A DNA stretch of 64,000 nt, taken from Pseudophaeomoniella oleicola. Taxonomy: Eukaryota; Ascomycota; Eurotiomycetes; Phaeomoniellales; Phaeomoniellaceae. A program made the position numbers and the translations under genes. The stretch spans positions 62,001 through 126,000 of the forward strand of contig QWDQ01000010.1 of the NCBI GenBank assembly GCA_003868215.1. Direction: 5' to 3'. This document shows, piece by piece, positions 11,748 to 26,093 of this stretch. The notes under the pieces were generated by a model, which made no database searches, was not told the origin of the DNA, and saw only the letters and a list, made by a program, of their open reading frames with translations. Within the stretch, counting starts at the first letter, position 1. Each line of letters opens with the position of its first letter.

Positions 11748-13242
11748 TCAATTGGATGCAATCGAGAGGGCTCTTCGCATCCGTCTGAACAGTTCATCTC
11801 GTGTGCTCGATCCGTTCCCTTTCAGCTTATCAGTAGCCCCCTGATTCTCAACGGCTCTGCGGACCAGATACTGCGTACACTCTTGAATGGTTCCCCATGG
11901 CATGTACTTAAATACCTTAGGACCTCCAATTTGCAGGCTCTTCTCCCCTTGAGGAAATAGACTGCTCTCTCTGGCCGTGTCACCTGCTTCCAATAACTCG
12001 CAGCCAATGTCATCAGCCATTCCCTGCAACATACCAAAACTGGGAGTTTGATCGAGTTCGCCATTCAAAATGAGATCGTTGGCAAGCTTAGATGCAAGAC
12101 GGACAGATTCAGCGTTGTGGCTTGCGAGAAACAGATGGACATCCGGAAAGTTCTCTTTTGAGAATCCCGGAAAGGACTTCATCAATATATCTCGTGTAAT
12201 GCCATTGAAGCACTCGTCTGTGTCAGCTTTCGTATCGTGAATCAGGTGCCTTGGATCGCTTCCAATGTAAGCCCCTCGAACTAGTTTGATGCCTAGAGTC
12301 CAACCTTCTGTCTGAGCCAGTCGAAGCTGATTTGACACGGTCTCTCGAGTGGATTTAAGGTACGATTGGACGGTGTTGAGAACCAACATTCTCTTGTTGC
12401 GATTGTATCGGCGCATCATGGATATTGTCCATGCATCGATAGTAGGTTGAAACACGTGCTGCTCAGCGTCTACCCATACTATGCTGTTTTGTGATGCTGC
12501 TTTCTGACAAATTGCATCTATTGCTTCGGCAAACTCTGGAGGAGGATCAGCACGTTCTGCAAGGGCCTTTGTGACTGTGGCTCCCGCTCCTGTAAACCTA
12601 TTCGGCGCTTAGCTTCCAATTGACAGCCAGAATCTCATTCCGCACTTACTTGAGAGCGAGATAATCTCCTGCGCCCATCATCTCCAACGTCTTCAGATTA
12701 CTATCTCTCCACTGCTGAACGTGCGAGCTGGTCTCACTCCGGGCATCCTGTGATATTGCCTTCTGACTCCCAGCACCCTCAACCACGATTTCCCTGCCAT
12801 AACAAAGGATGACCCCGGTAAAGCCTATTTTTTTGATCTCGGCAACTTTGCTTTCAACCTCACACTTGTCAACGCCTGCGCAAAAATGATCATAGATGAG
12901 CGGCCTGATGATGGCTCTAAGAAAGAAATTGCGATCTGGATTAAGGAAGAATGACTTGGATTTCGCCACTTGTTTCATGAATGCCAATCCACCTTTCATC
13001 AACAAAGGATATTGAAAAAAGACATCCAAAATCAGGCTCCTCAATAAAATTGGTGTTGGTATCCGCTTGAGGAGCGAAGTATTGCTTGTAGATAGCTTTT
13101 CCGAGGCGTGAGATTGAACATTCTTCGGAATGGCTTCTCCCATAGAATGGGAAGACTGCAATCTTGCAAATCCTCGGTTAGTATACTGTAGCGGAGCATA
13201 TGCCCTCCCCTTCGGACGAAGGTATTTGCAGATGCTGGTCAT
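11748..13242 (-). CDS. PUT1: Proline dehydrogenase, mitochondrial
   Basis: The flavoenzyme oxidises proline to pyrroline-5-carboxylate at the inner mitochondrial membrane, the first step of proline use as nitrogen source. Exons are 13242-12650 and 12597-11748, joined across a 52-bp intron (GTAAGT..ATAG) through LKFTGAGATVTKAL, for 480 residues. The N-terminus is basic and Ser-rich, as expected for mitochondrial import. Barrel motifs of the family follow in order: LKFTGAG, KLVRGAYIGSDPRHLIHDTK, ASHNAES, GMADDIG, and YMPWGTIQECTQYLVRRAVE near the C-terminus, which shapes the substrate and FAD pocket. The ATG at 13242 is the first in-frame methionine of the N-terminal exon. The gene is divergent from a zinc-cluster regulator with 463 bp between starts. 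Confidence 0.93.
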
Positions 13243-13705
13243 GATGGCCTTTGACAATCTTGCATCAATTGAAGTATACGAATTTGCGACCTTGGTAAAC
13301 TGTTCAATTAGAAGATGGGGGCTTGAGAGCTTCTATTATATGTGGCGGCGAATACCTCGGATGCAGGCCCCGAGGTCAAGCCGCTCGCGGCGGCATTTTC
13401 ATCCGCCGTGCTAATTCCCGCCCGAAACGTACAACTTATCAACACGAATTCCCTATTTCGACCCACTGTGAGGTTTGATAAGCCAATAGAAGCCTGGCCA
13501 GTTTTAATACGTCAGATAGCGAGTCACAGTGAGTTCTTATCAGTGTTCAGGAGAAGTGGTGAGACCATGCAGGAACCGAAGTTAAAGACTGGTCACGTGC
13601 CCGACTGGACCGAGATTTCTCGGATCCCTCCGCTCAACTATGCCTGTCTTGATTCCCGAACCTCTTCGGTCAATATTGTACTTAAGTTAACGGCCTTGAC
13701 CTGAA
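13243..13705. promoter_or_regulatory. Shared divergent promoter, proline dehydrogenase / zinc-cluster regulator
   Basis: These 463 bp lie between two opposed start codons, a layout common for a pathway enzyme and its regulator. Plus-strand ORFs here are short and antisense to nothing. I could not identify a specific operator; paired CGG triplets occur but are not clearly arranged. Confidence 0.5.
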
Positions 13706-16269
13706 ATGCCGAGTTCGGCAAGTCCGAGCAATCAGCCGTCCAAAATCAGTAAAAGGACGATAAGGGCGTAAGGAGTCGTGTGATTGTCGATACGACCTCT
13801 GCTGACACTCAGAAGCTGCGAGCGATGTCGGGCAAGGAAAGTGAAATGTTCGGGAGACCAACCGTGCGAGCGGTGTCTGCGACAAGGCAAGTCATGTCAG
13901 TTTGCAGAGAATGATACCCGGCTTTATGTCTCTGAAAAGTATGATACTCTTGTATTCTACCCAGTTTCCATTCATGCTGATCGGCCGAGGTACATCCGCG
14001 AACTGGAGCAAATGCGCAATGCTCTTCAAGCGCAACACTCAGAAGCCACCCCGGACGACGGAAGTATTGCTGAGAATGTGTCGCAGCAATCGGAACCTAG
14101 CAATCAACAAGACACAGACGGGCGACCGCATCAGGTGAACATTAGGAACCTCCCGAGGCCCAATTCTAGTGGAGTGCGTGACCACAGTGATCATTCGATT
14201 ACGCCAACCTCTCTGCCCACCAGAGAAACAGTGTCACCGATTCAGACTCGGACGCTGCCGAATGCTTCGAGTCAGTCAGAGCAACAAGCACTGACGCTCT
14301 CATCGGGTCCTGAGTTTGTCCGAAACCCGTTGGTCGGGGAAGACTCAACGTATGTCAGAGATCCGGGAGGAATCTACCGTAAGTAGCAATATGATATCGC
14401 ATTTCAGGGACTTATCCTGGTCTCTAGGTTTCCTGGCACCGTCATCGACATGGTCATTTTGTCGTCGGGTCTTAGCACTGATCAGGCAACAAACCCCTGA
14501 CAGCAATAATCCGCCGGATCCATTCAACTACGACGGAACCGCTTACAGACTGCGATGGACACGTTTACCCGAGAGGGCAGATCCTGATATAAGTAATCTA
14601 CCTGCCTTAGACTATGCACTCTACCTGCTCAGCACCGTGAAATTCCATTTTGGCCAACTTTTCAATATCATCGACGAGGAATTGTATGTACAGAATCTGA
14701 ACGAGCTCTATAAAGACGCAGCTACAAAGTCTCGGACTTGCAGACTTTGGTACGCCCAGTATCTCCTTGTTCTTGCATTTGGAAAAGCTTTTGTTAGCTC
14801 TTCAGGGCCCGGCTCAATGCCGTCGCCTCCGGGTGTTGAGTATGCTTCGCGTGCTATGGCACTGCTTCCAGATATGTCAGGTGTGGAAGGCGACAGTCTC
14901 CTTGCAATTGAAGTTCTATGTCTGGCTGCATTGTATTTCCAGTCCATAGACATGAGAATCGCTGCATTCCAACACGTGAGTCTTAAGATCCAGTATCACT
15001 GGCGAATAAGGAACCTACGACTGACGAAACTGTTTTCAGATCGGGCAAGCTTTACGATATTGCTATGTGGAGGGCATTCATAGGCACTTGCCGGAAGGAA
15101 CCGTTGGATCACGGCTGTCTCAGCGATGCAACACAGTATGGTGGACTGTGTATATTCTTGACCGAGAATTTACGGCTCTCATGGGGGGCCCGAGTACCAT
15201 CCCAGACGAGCAAATCACGGCAGTTCTCCCATCCGAACGAGACAGCTCGTTAGAAGCTGCGGCAATGACAAAGCAGATCAAATTGTCAAGCCTCACGGCA
15301 CGTATCCTCACGAGTAAGTGATTCAGTTCTGAACCACGGATGTTCCTGACGCAGAAGCAGAGGTGTACGGCCCAGGAGATCAGTATGGTGGAGCGTTTCT
15401 CGAGAACACTCAGTCAATTTTACACTCATTAGCAGACCTCTCGACGGAGCTAAACAATCTGCTCGCTCATCGCTTCCGGGTCTCGGTTAGTCAACTTCCA
15501 CAGATGGCTACACGGCTAATCCTCTCCTATCATCACGTGAGTGCCAACTCAGTCCATATCAATTTCGGTTCAAGCTGATCATGCTATAGTGTATCATCCT
15601 TGCGATTCGACCATTGGTGATGTGTGTTTTGCAAAAGTATCTAGCGCTCTCAGCCGCAGAGAGGTCCAACAAGATGTCGCTATCACCTTCTGTTGCTACA
15701 TTGCTTCATGTATGTGTCGATTCAACCATGAACGTAATGAAACAGCTGCAATCACTGAGGGAGCAGGATCTACTAGGTCTGTGTGGCTCAGTTCCTGCAA
15801 TTTTTAAAAGGTATTAACGTTTGGTACAGATTCGTTCCTACCTTTTCATCTCGAAGACGTATTTTCCTCCGCATTTCTTTGTTGTATCATCAACGCGATC
15901 GTGCCGGACATGATACCAGACCAGTCATGGTCGACGGTCGCCTATGATATTCTCGATACAATGATTGCAAGAGGTAACATCTCGGCGCAGCTCCGGAAGT
16001 CGGAACTATGCCAGCTTGAACAGATCATCTCTCCCCTTACGCCATCTAGAATCTCGATAGCAACATCCGCCCCTCCAGCAACGCTGGAAACATCAGAGCA
16101 CATGACCGCCTCTGCCGTCGGAACCGCGGGAGATGCTCTGGACGGCGAGGGCCCGTGGGATATTGATTCAATGACCGGCGGATTCGGGCTTTCACCCGAG
16201 GATATTTTAGAGCTGGCCGAACACTTTGACATGGACAGTCTTGCCATGCCATTCTCTTCATGTTCATGA
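13706..16269 (+). CDS. Zn(II)2Cys6 transcription factor, fungal_trans type
   Basis: This is a DNA-binding regulator of the Gal4 class. Eight exons were traced: 13706-13767, 13813-13938, 13990-14378, 14428-14975, 15040-15313, 15355-15536, 15590-15776 and 15830-16269, for 735 residues. The zinc cluster is complete (Cys23, 26, 33, 39, 42, 49) in ASCERCRARKVKC and its continuation. The start was placed at 13706 because an in-frame stop lies just ahead of the Cys-coding exon and a 45-bp intron (GTAAGG..CTCAG) removes it. A short coiled coil (YIRELEQMRNALQAQ) follows. The middle-homology region includes GGIYRFLAPSSTWSFCRR and WWTVYILDREFTALMGGPS. The 51-bp second intron is a multiple of three and could be retained. 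Position suggests control of the neighbouring proline genes, but that is inference. Confidence 0.88.
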
Positions 16270-16355
16270 GGTTTGGATTGAATGACCTCTCTCTCTCATG
16301 ACATGCCGGCCGACTTTGGCGCCTCGCCATCACGACCTTGCGGCTGCTTCAGCTC

Positions 16356-16385
16356 GATATGATATGATATGATATGATACGATAC
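16356..16385. repeat. GATAT pentanucleotide tandem repeat
   Basis: About five to six GATAT/GATAC units in tandem, roughly 90 bp after the stop of the zinc-cluster regulator. Confidence 0.8.
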
Positions 16386-16415
16386 ATGGGGGTCTGATTG
16401 CATACGCTTGGCGCA

Positions 16416-16437
16416 TGTATGTATGTATGTATGTATT
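16416..16437. repeat. ATGT tetranucleotide repeat
   Basis: Five tandem ATGT units in the convergent 3' region. Confidence 0.75.
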
Positions 16438-16676
16438 GTATATGACAGATCAACAGGATATGTTCTGTTTATGTAGGTATATACTTAAAAGGACGTATGT
16501 TGTATACACTTTCTATATGGAACTGTACATCAAAGAAATATACACCCCTCGTGTGGGCGCAACACCTCCGTCATCGACTACTATATCCGTGAGGAAAAGT
16601 TATCCATCCGCCTTATAGAAATGTACATAACCCATCAGTAATGACCGCCGAGGTATCAAAATCTAGGTAGCGTACC

Positions 16677-16697
16677 CATCCATCCATCCATCCATCA
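16677..16697. repeat. CATC tetranucleotide repeat
   Basis: About five tandem CATC units, 100 bp downstream of the MFS transporter stop (which is on the minus strand). Confidence 0.75.
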
Positions 16698-16801
16698 ATA
16701 CCTACATACTTACAAAAACCTCCTTCTTTTCCAAAAGAAAAAAAAAATTGAAAATTAGCAAGACTATCTCACATCATAAACCCCAAAAAAACACAGGGAA
16801 A

Positions 16802-18537
16802 TCAATGCCGATCTCTCAAAACCACAAAGTTCTCGTAGCGCCGCGCGGTCCACCTCCGACATTTCTTGCCCCAGTACATCATCGGGATGGTGGTCATCAT
16901 GAAGATGAAGCTGAGCACGCCGATTTCGACGAAGACTTTGGTGAGGGATTGGGCGGACATCCAACTTCCTGCATTGATAATGGGAGAGTTAGCGGGTTGG
17001 GTTGTTTTTGGGATGTTTGTGATTTGAGATTTTGGGGAAGAGGGGAAGAGGAGCGGAGGAGGGGAGGAAGTGAGTGTTACTTACCTGTGGCAAAAGTGAA
17101 GATGCATCCAATCGTGTTGTTGACGACGGCGACGCCGACCATGCCTTCCAGAACCATTTCGGGATAGGCATCTTGAAGGTAGGCCATTGATAGATCACCG
17201 GCGCAACCCCAGCCGAAACCGATGAGTCCGAGACCGACGTACGGCCAGGGCCAGTTCCATCCTTTATCGGAGCCGATGCCAAATAGCATCAAGCCGGCAG
17301 GGCTGATGATGGCAGCAGGGTACATGAGCCATAAACGGTCCTCGGCTTCGGAAATACCGCCCCTTCGTTTCGCCAGCCAACGTACAAAGTAGTCGGAAAA
17401 CCATCCACCGTACACACATCCGATGACAGCTCCGATCAGAGTGGGCACGTTCATGATGGCATCGGCAGCATCGGAATAGTACCAAGGCGCCTCGTACCAG
17501 TTGTCCTCTTCCACCGTGAGGTAGAAGGTGAGCCAAGCATCTTGAGCTCCCCACTGGAGACCCGAGTATAGGACTGCTGGAAAGGTGAAGATACGAAGAG
17601 TGTGCCATAGCCTGTTGAGGTATTGCTTGAAACCTGTACCTACCATTGTCGGTGATGGTGTGATCAGCGCAATACGTTGTCGGTAGGTTTTGGGTTGCTC
17701 GGCATCAAGCTGATCGTTCGACAGCCTTGCCTCCCGTTGAGTTCCATACTTCTTTTCGGTGTCGGCATCCAAGGCCGGATTCGTTGGTGCCACGCCGACG
17801 CCATTGAGGATGGCTTTGCGGTCGAATGAAGTCTCCTCGAACCCGAAGTAGAAAACCACCAAAGTAACAAATGAGATGATGACGGCGATCCAACCAACCC
17901 ACCGCCAGCCTATACCGTCGACGATGAAACCTGCCACCAGGGGACCCAGATAAGTTCCCACAGAGGTCGCAAGAATATATATGCCTAGAACAGCACCACG
18001 TTGGTGTTGGTAAAACAGGTCCGACAGCGAGAGTTGCGCAGCAGCTTCTGCACAAGACTCAGAGGCGCCGACGAAGAGCTGGTTCCATATGGAATCCTGT
18101 GTTGTCTGCGTACGTGCAAGCCAGATCGAGCCAATGAGCGACCAGAGTAAGCAGATGATGTACACGATCCTCCGACCATAGAGCCACGGAGCTGGTGACA
18201 ACAACAAAGTTGAATATCCAATGCCGACAAAAAGAACACCTGCAGCGGTATTGATCTGACCCCAGGTCACCCCCAGTTCCTCGACCATGCCATTGCCCGC
18301 TGTGCCTGCGTCATTGGATGTCGCCGCCGTCAGGCCAACAATGAAAAGTACCAAGGACGCATGCCAATACTTTCTCCACGGTGACCAATTGAGCGGGTCA
18401 TTCGGAGAATTAGTGGGTTGAGGTATCAGAGTGATGTGCTCACTCAAGACATGGTCGTCGGTTTGTTCTGTGGTGTCGGCCTGTGCGAAGATTCTCTGAG
18501 TGCCCGCCAATTGAGTTCCAGGCTCATAATCCTCCAT
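16802..18537 (-). CDS. Major facilitator superfamily transporter
   Basis: This is a secondary transporter, probably at the plasma membrane, of the fungal drug/organic-anion type. Exons are 18537-17085 and 16968-16802, joined across a 116-bp intron (GTAAGT..GCAG) through FATGSWMSAQS, for 539 residues. About 55 hydrophilic residues precede the first helix, with the fungal MFS lead-in motif DPLNWSPWRKYW. Twelve hydrophobic segments follow. The long central loop (about residues 255-310) is cytosolic by charge. Signature pieces include LYGRRIVYIICLLWSLIGS (a degenerate loop 2-3 motif) and SVGTYLGPLVAGFI (the helix-5 motif region). The C-terminus has MYWGKKCRRWTARRY. The substrate is unknown and no metabolic gene next to it gives a strong hint. 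Confidence 0.9.
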
Positions 18538-20126
18538 CGCGGAAAACGAAAAAGAGGCTGCTAACCCTCACGTGCTAGCTTCCGGTCATCACAAGAGTAT
18601 CTACAGTGGCGATAAGGGAATCGAAGAAAATGTGAGACGTTAAAAAGACGGTGAGATATTGATGTACATACACTGAAGGTGAGAGATACAGGGTGATATT
18701 CTTGGTAACCGACAACCACAAAGATGCAATGAGAGTACGTAGAGAGATAAGCCCATCTTACGTCTTACCAAGTTTGGTGAGTCCAGAACTGATGCGGCGA
18801 CATCCTCTTTTGCTTTTCCTTTTCCTTTGCTTTGGGGTCTGGTTCGAGCCAATTGTTGCCGGAGGTGGCGGTGGAGATAAGAGCAGGGGTCTACTATGAT
18901 ACTAAGATTGATATGAGGCCGAGATACGAGAACATGGTAATTATATAGGTTCCTATGTTTGGTGGTTGTGAGCATATGAGGATTTTGAGGTACTTAGCAA
19001 AGATGATATGTTCTCTTTTCTCTTTTTCTTTACTGCACCGGATTCATCTGAAACAACAACAAGGCCAACTTCAGCGGTTGAATAGGATACAGCACCAATC
19101 TCACAGAAATGAAAAGGATATAATATCACATCCAGATGCAATGCAACCTGGTGGATGGATGACTCGATGGTCAGCAGCAAAGTTTGAAAGCAGAATCCAT
19201 TACTCCTAATACGGACTATTCATCTCTTTCCTGTGCTACCTTTTAATATGATATCCCTACCAGATATACAGTCGTTGATAACCTATAGGTAGTGTATGTA
19301 CCTGTCGAGAGTGATACTGTAACCTCATATCTTGTAGGTCCCCTTAGGTCCCCTTAGGTATCCCTACCTGCTCATCTCTTATCCACATCACTACGTACTA
19401 CGTAGTAGTAAAAGAGCGTTTAACTGGAGAACGGATCGAAGGTTAAGTAAACCCACCGACTCTTACTGCGTCCCCTGGAAAAGCTTAACTAGAGTAAGTC
19501 TTCATGCTTCCCCGAGAGGCTCGGAGGGTGAGAGAATCGTCTCGGTTAAGAATCTCTCTCCTAACAAGATTTCCCCGTGATAGGGCCATCGGTTGTGATT
19601 GATCAACTTACGCCCACTCTTCTCCTCCATCCAAGCCTCGTTTAACTGATCATCCTGGTTTCGTTTCCACACCATCGTCACCTGAATTCAATCTTTGCTT
19701 ATCCCAGACTTCCCTGCTTCTTCTTCTTTTTCTTCTTCTTCTGGCCCTAGCTAATTGATACGTCTGCTGTACCAAAGGACACACCGCCTGGACATTCCAC
19801 TTCTGGTTGGTCTCAATGGCATCCCAGCCTACTACGTAGTACGTACTACATGCGAAGGTAGGCCTAGTCCCTTGCAGATCTCACACAGTTGTGCGCCTCT
19901 GGACGGACATCGGAAGCATTCCTACACCCGTTTGTGTCCTGGTGGCGTCGGGAGATTCGCTTGCCTCGCACCGCTACTGGTATTCATTTACAATACCTTC
20001 CCCTCTCTCTCACTCTTCTCAACTACCCATCATCCTTTACGAACCAACGAAGCAGTCTGTCTGACCTCCAAAGTCCACCACTCTTGCTATCCCAGTGAGC
20101 AGCAGCTCAGCCTATCACATACCCGA
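18538..20126. other. Long divergent intergenic region upstream of amine oxidase
   Basis: The 1.6 kb between the MFS transporter start and amine oxidase 1 holds only short ORFs. Notable pieces are a TAGGTCCCCT tandem repeat (19335-19365) and two inverted copies of a TACGTAGTA-rich palindrome (19391-19408, 19829-19849). A pyrimidine-rich stretch (about 19720-19745) lies near the likely amine-oxidase transcription start. Confidence 0.5.
19335..19365. promoter_or_regulatory. Tandem TAGGTCCCCT repeat with CCCCT boxes
   Basis: Two exact and one degenerate copy of a 10-bp unit, about 770 bp upstream of the amine oxidase start. CCCCT is the core of the yeast stress-response element bound by Msn2/4-type factors. 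Whether it works here is inference. Confidence 0.35.
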
Positions 20127-21898
20127 ATGTCAACTTGCCAGTTAAGAATGTCTCAGAGCTTCCCATTCGTCTCCCGCATACCGGGTACTGCCAAGGAGCC
20201 CAATAATTGCTACTCCGGCCTGGCTGAGCGACTCACTGCAACCTCGCTGCGTGCACCAACCGTGGTGTCCACCGAAGGCGTGGTCGAGAAGGCAGTCGAG
20301 AGCATCGCCCCAGGACCGGAGCACAAGAAAAAGGTGATTATCGTGGGTGCAGGTATATCCGGGCTTCGCGCAGCATCAGTCCTTCACCGTCATGGCGTCG
20401 AAGTCGTGATCCTGGAAGCCCGCGAACGAATGGGAGGGAGAATTTTCACGAGCAGGAAGGAAGGGAGCGCAACGAGGGACATTGGTACGTCCAAAAAGTT
20501 GTGGTTGATACTGAACTACAGACCTGCGCGGGCAGTTGACGGCTGAAACATGCTTCGGCACCTCCAGGGATTTCCCTGTCTCCATTTGGCTTTTTCCATT
20601 GACTGTAAGCAACCATAGGTGCTGCCTGGATGCACGAAACCTCTCAAAACAAATTGGTGAAATTGATCCCCAAACTGGGCATTGAGTACTACTATGATGA
20701 TGGTATCCCCTTGTACTATACCCAAGCCGGTCGTGCCGGAGCCCAGTTCAAAGCCAAAAAGGTGGCCGATGAGTTCGCTGACTATGTTGAATGGTATTAT
20801 GAGACGAACCCAGATGCAGAGGATAGATCTGTTGATAATTTCATGAAAGAATTTGTCCAACAACATGAGTTGATAACTGAAGATGAAAGGCTGTGGGCAC
20901 CACAGGCAGTGAGAGAAGTTGAACTCTGGATTGGAACTAGCACCGCCCAAGCGTCGTCAAAGCATCTCAGCTATTTCGTGACTGAGCGCAATCTCTACAT
21001 GAGAGGAGGATATGATAGCATTGTTGAATGGACTGCGCAGAACATCAAGCAGGACCCTAACATTCTCCAATTCAATCAATTTGTTGAGCAGGTCACCTGG
21101 AGCGATGATAGCCAAGAATCGATCTCGGTGAGATGCAAGGATGCCAATAACAATGTCCATACCGTCGTCGGCGATGCTGTTATTATGACTGTGCCTCTAG
21201 GTACTTACCACCACAAGCTGATTGCTTTCGAGCCTCCTCTTCCTGACGACATCCAGCGAGGTATTTCCAAGTTCAGCTATGGGGCGTTGGGAAAAGTCTT
21301 CTTCACGTTCAGCGAGATTTTCTGGTCCAAAGATAACGATCAATTCGTGTACTATCCTTCTCCTCCAGCTGGGGCGGAGGAAGATGATGACTTGTCGTCG
21401 ACCTCTTACGAATCTAGTGGTTCGGAAGCACCAGACAACATTCTTAGCTATCCGACAGTCACCATCAACCTCGCTTTGGTTGCAGATGCAAAGGAGCTCT
21501 GTGTCCAAATTGCGGAACCACTTACTCAGCGTATCGAGGCGATGACTGACAGAAAGAAACTGTACAAGTTTTTTGAGCCGTTGTTCAAGCTTCTCCGAAC
21601 GGAGCCTTATAAGGCCCTTCCGCGTTTGGTCAGTGTCGAGACCACCCACTGGACCCAAGACCGACTTGCAGGTTATGGCACTTACTCTGCTGATAAGGTT
21701 GGAGACGAGCCGGAGCTGTTGATTGAAGCATTGGGAAACCACAAAGCCAGCAAGTTGCAATTTGCTGGCGAGCATTGCACGCTGGTAGCCAATGGTTGTG
21801 TCCATGGAGCCTTTGCTACAGGGGAAACTGCAGCTAAGAATCTATTGACGAATTTCGGTATGCTTTACGATGGAGGAGACATTGTGAGCTTGAAGTGA
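20127..21898 (+). CDS. FAD-dependent amine (polyamine-type) oxidase 1
   Basis: This is a flavin amine oxidase that would oxidise primary or polyamine C-N bonds, releasing aldehyde and H2O2. Exons are 20127-20484 and 20619-21898, separated by a 134-bp intron (GTACGT..CATAG) that joins [10 protein letters not shown], for 545 residues. The N-terminal 65 residues are not conserved in type. The FAD dinucleotide-binding motif is [13 protein letters not shown] (GAGISG at 74-79), followed by [10 protein letters not shown]. The C-terminal flavin motif is FAGEHCT (501-505) with [13 protein letters not shown] Ser/Asp-rich insertion of about 35 residues ([18 protein letters not shown]) interrupts the substrate domain. 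A second in-frame ATG at 20148 could also serve. It is the first of two tandem, dissimilar amine oxidases. Confidence 0.9.
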
Positions 21899-24598
<2,700 letters not shown>

Positions 24599-24703
24599 AG
24601 AGAAGGAAAAAGGAAGAGCAACAGTGATAGAAAGAGATTTGTAGTGAACATGCACAAGAAAAAAGGAGAAGAAGCAATCCTCGACGAGGAGCCTGCTGCT
24701 AGG

Positions 24704-24734
24704 GTACGTACCTACGTACGTACGTACGTCGTCG
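24704..24734. repeat. TACG tandem repeat
   Basis: About six imperfect TACG units, about 110 bp after the amine oxidase 2 stop. Confidence 0.7.
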
Positions 24735-24961
24735 CCCAATCTTGTACCAACAGACTCACCACTCACTCGCGCTCTCTACCTTACTCAAATCCATTATCCT
24801 TATACCCATGCTCTTAAGATCTTTGCATCGAATTGTTGGTACGTATTGCGCAGAATCACGCCGTCAAATTTGATCATATAGGAAAGAGAAGATGGACAAC
24901 GAAGGCGCAAAAGAGCTTAAACCGACGGTGTAAACTCCTGTATAGAGCCTCTCTAGAGGGG

Positions 24962-24979
24962 AAAAAAAAAAAAAAAAAA
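24962..24979. repeat. Poly-A tract
   Basis: Eighteen consecutive A on the plus strand in a convergent 3' region. Confidence 0.8.
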
Positions 24980-25086
24980 GGGCTTTTTCAAATCAGAAGA
25001 ATTTGATATTCTTTCTCTGTACAGTTATAGTACAAACATGGTAATTGAAATTAAAACAGACCCCCTTTCTTGTGAACGCTAATTAT

Positions 25087-25667
25087 CTATGTTCGGACTT
25101 TTCGTAGACCGTCGAGGATCGGTGACTTGTCTCCGGATTTGAATGAAGCTGTGAAAAGCGCAACGGAAAGGTTGTTAGCAAAAAATCGAAATGATTCCCA
25201 AAAGGGACGGGTAATATGAGAGTATGAGCGCTTCTTACCATCAGCCTCTTCGTACGCTCTGCCGATACCAAACCCTGTTCCTAACCACACCGGCCAAGCC
25301 CGTCGCTTAAACAACAAAACGGAAAATATGACGCCGAAGGAGAAGCCGAGAGAACCGCGGATGACGGCTGAGGATATGGCGCGATCCCACTATGAGTTGA
25401 AATAGAAACGGTTAGTTGCAAGTGATTCAAGGAGCGATCCGGAGGGAGGCCAATTGGGTTGCGCAGCAGCTCAATATGTGCCTGCCGCGATTGTTCGAGA
25501 TACCACAATCGACATGAGATGCCGACGGATAAGCGCTGCGCAACCCCCCCTTCTTCATCAACCCAAGCTCGGATTTGTGTGTTGCATACCTTCTCGTTAA
25601 GGAGAGCTTCACTCGCAGGCTTGCTCGTACCTGGCACTTGAGGACCTGAAACCTTGGCGTCGGCCAT
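25087..25667 (-). CDS. MIC10: MICOS complex subunit Mic10
   Basis: Mic10 is the small membrane-bending core subunit of the MICOS complex at mitochondrial crista junctions. Exons are 25667-25590, 25389-25239 and 25148-25087 (introns 200 and 90 bp), for 96 residues. After a hydrophilic N-terminus, SEALLNEKWDRAI leads into two hairpin membrane segments. The first (about residues 36-53) is glycine-spaced, GSLGFSFGVIFS. A positively charged turn KRRAWP follows, and the second contains the conserved GTGFGIGRAY glycine motif that mediates oligomerisation. The short tail SGDKSPILDGLRKVRT ends the protein. Length and motifs match the family. It is head-to-head with URB2. Confidence 0.95.
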
Positions 25668-26093
25668 TGTGGAAATCTGTTTATCCAAGGTCAGAAAGAG
25701 AAAGTCGGATGGAGGAATGCCAACGCACGAGGAAGAAGGATGTCTAAGAGCTTTGTGGACGACGAATTGGGGGAGGAGTCGGGTTGATGTGGTTGAACCG
25801 AAAGTTGAGAGCTTTCCGCGCGCCGAGTTACTGATGTTCAAGTTTCTTGGAGTTGGCAAATGCTGTAATAGTCAACTTAGGGAATAATTCGGAAAATCTT
25901 GGAGCTTTTCTCAGATTGACCAATCGGAGCATCAAGTCGGATTCTCTATCAAAAGTTTTAGATATTGTAAAAGAAGTATCTATTTTGCTTCAATTCAATC
26001 AATATAGCAATCATTGCTCTGTAAAAGAATTCACCAGATAGGTGGTATTCGCTTCTGGGGAGTGTCAGGGCATCAGGTCCACCAGGGGAAGAG
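25668..26093. promoter_or_regulatory. Shared divergent promoter region, MIC10 / URB2
   Basis: These 426 bp separate the two opposed start codons. The middle is AT-rich. No extra coding exon was found. Confidence 0.5.

Larger units (their letters stand above)
16270..16801. other. Convergent intergenic region with microsatellites
   Basis: This 532-bp gap separates the regulator and the MFS transporter, which are convergent. It contains the three short tandem repeats listed separately and no ORF I would defend. Confidence 0.6.
24599..25086. other. Convergent intergenic region
   Basis: The 488-bp gap between amine oxidase 2 and MIC10 contains a TACG-rich run (24704-24734) and an 18-base A tract (24962-24979), and no gene. 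Confidence 0.55.

Noticed and set aside
18835-18880. GGTTCGAGCC, resembling a tRNA B box
   Set aside because: No T-stem or cloverleaf can be formed around it.
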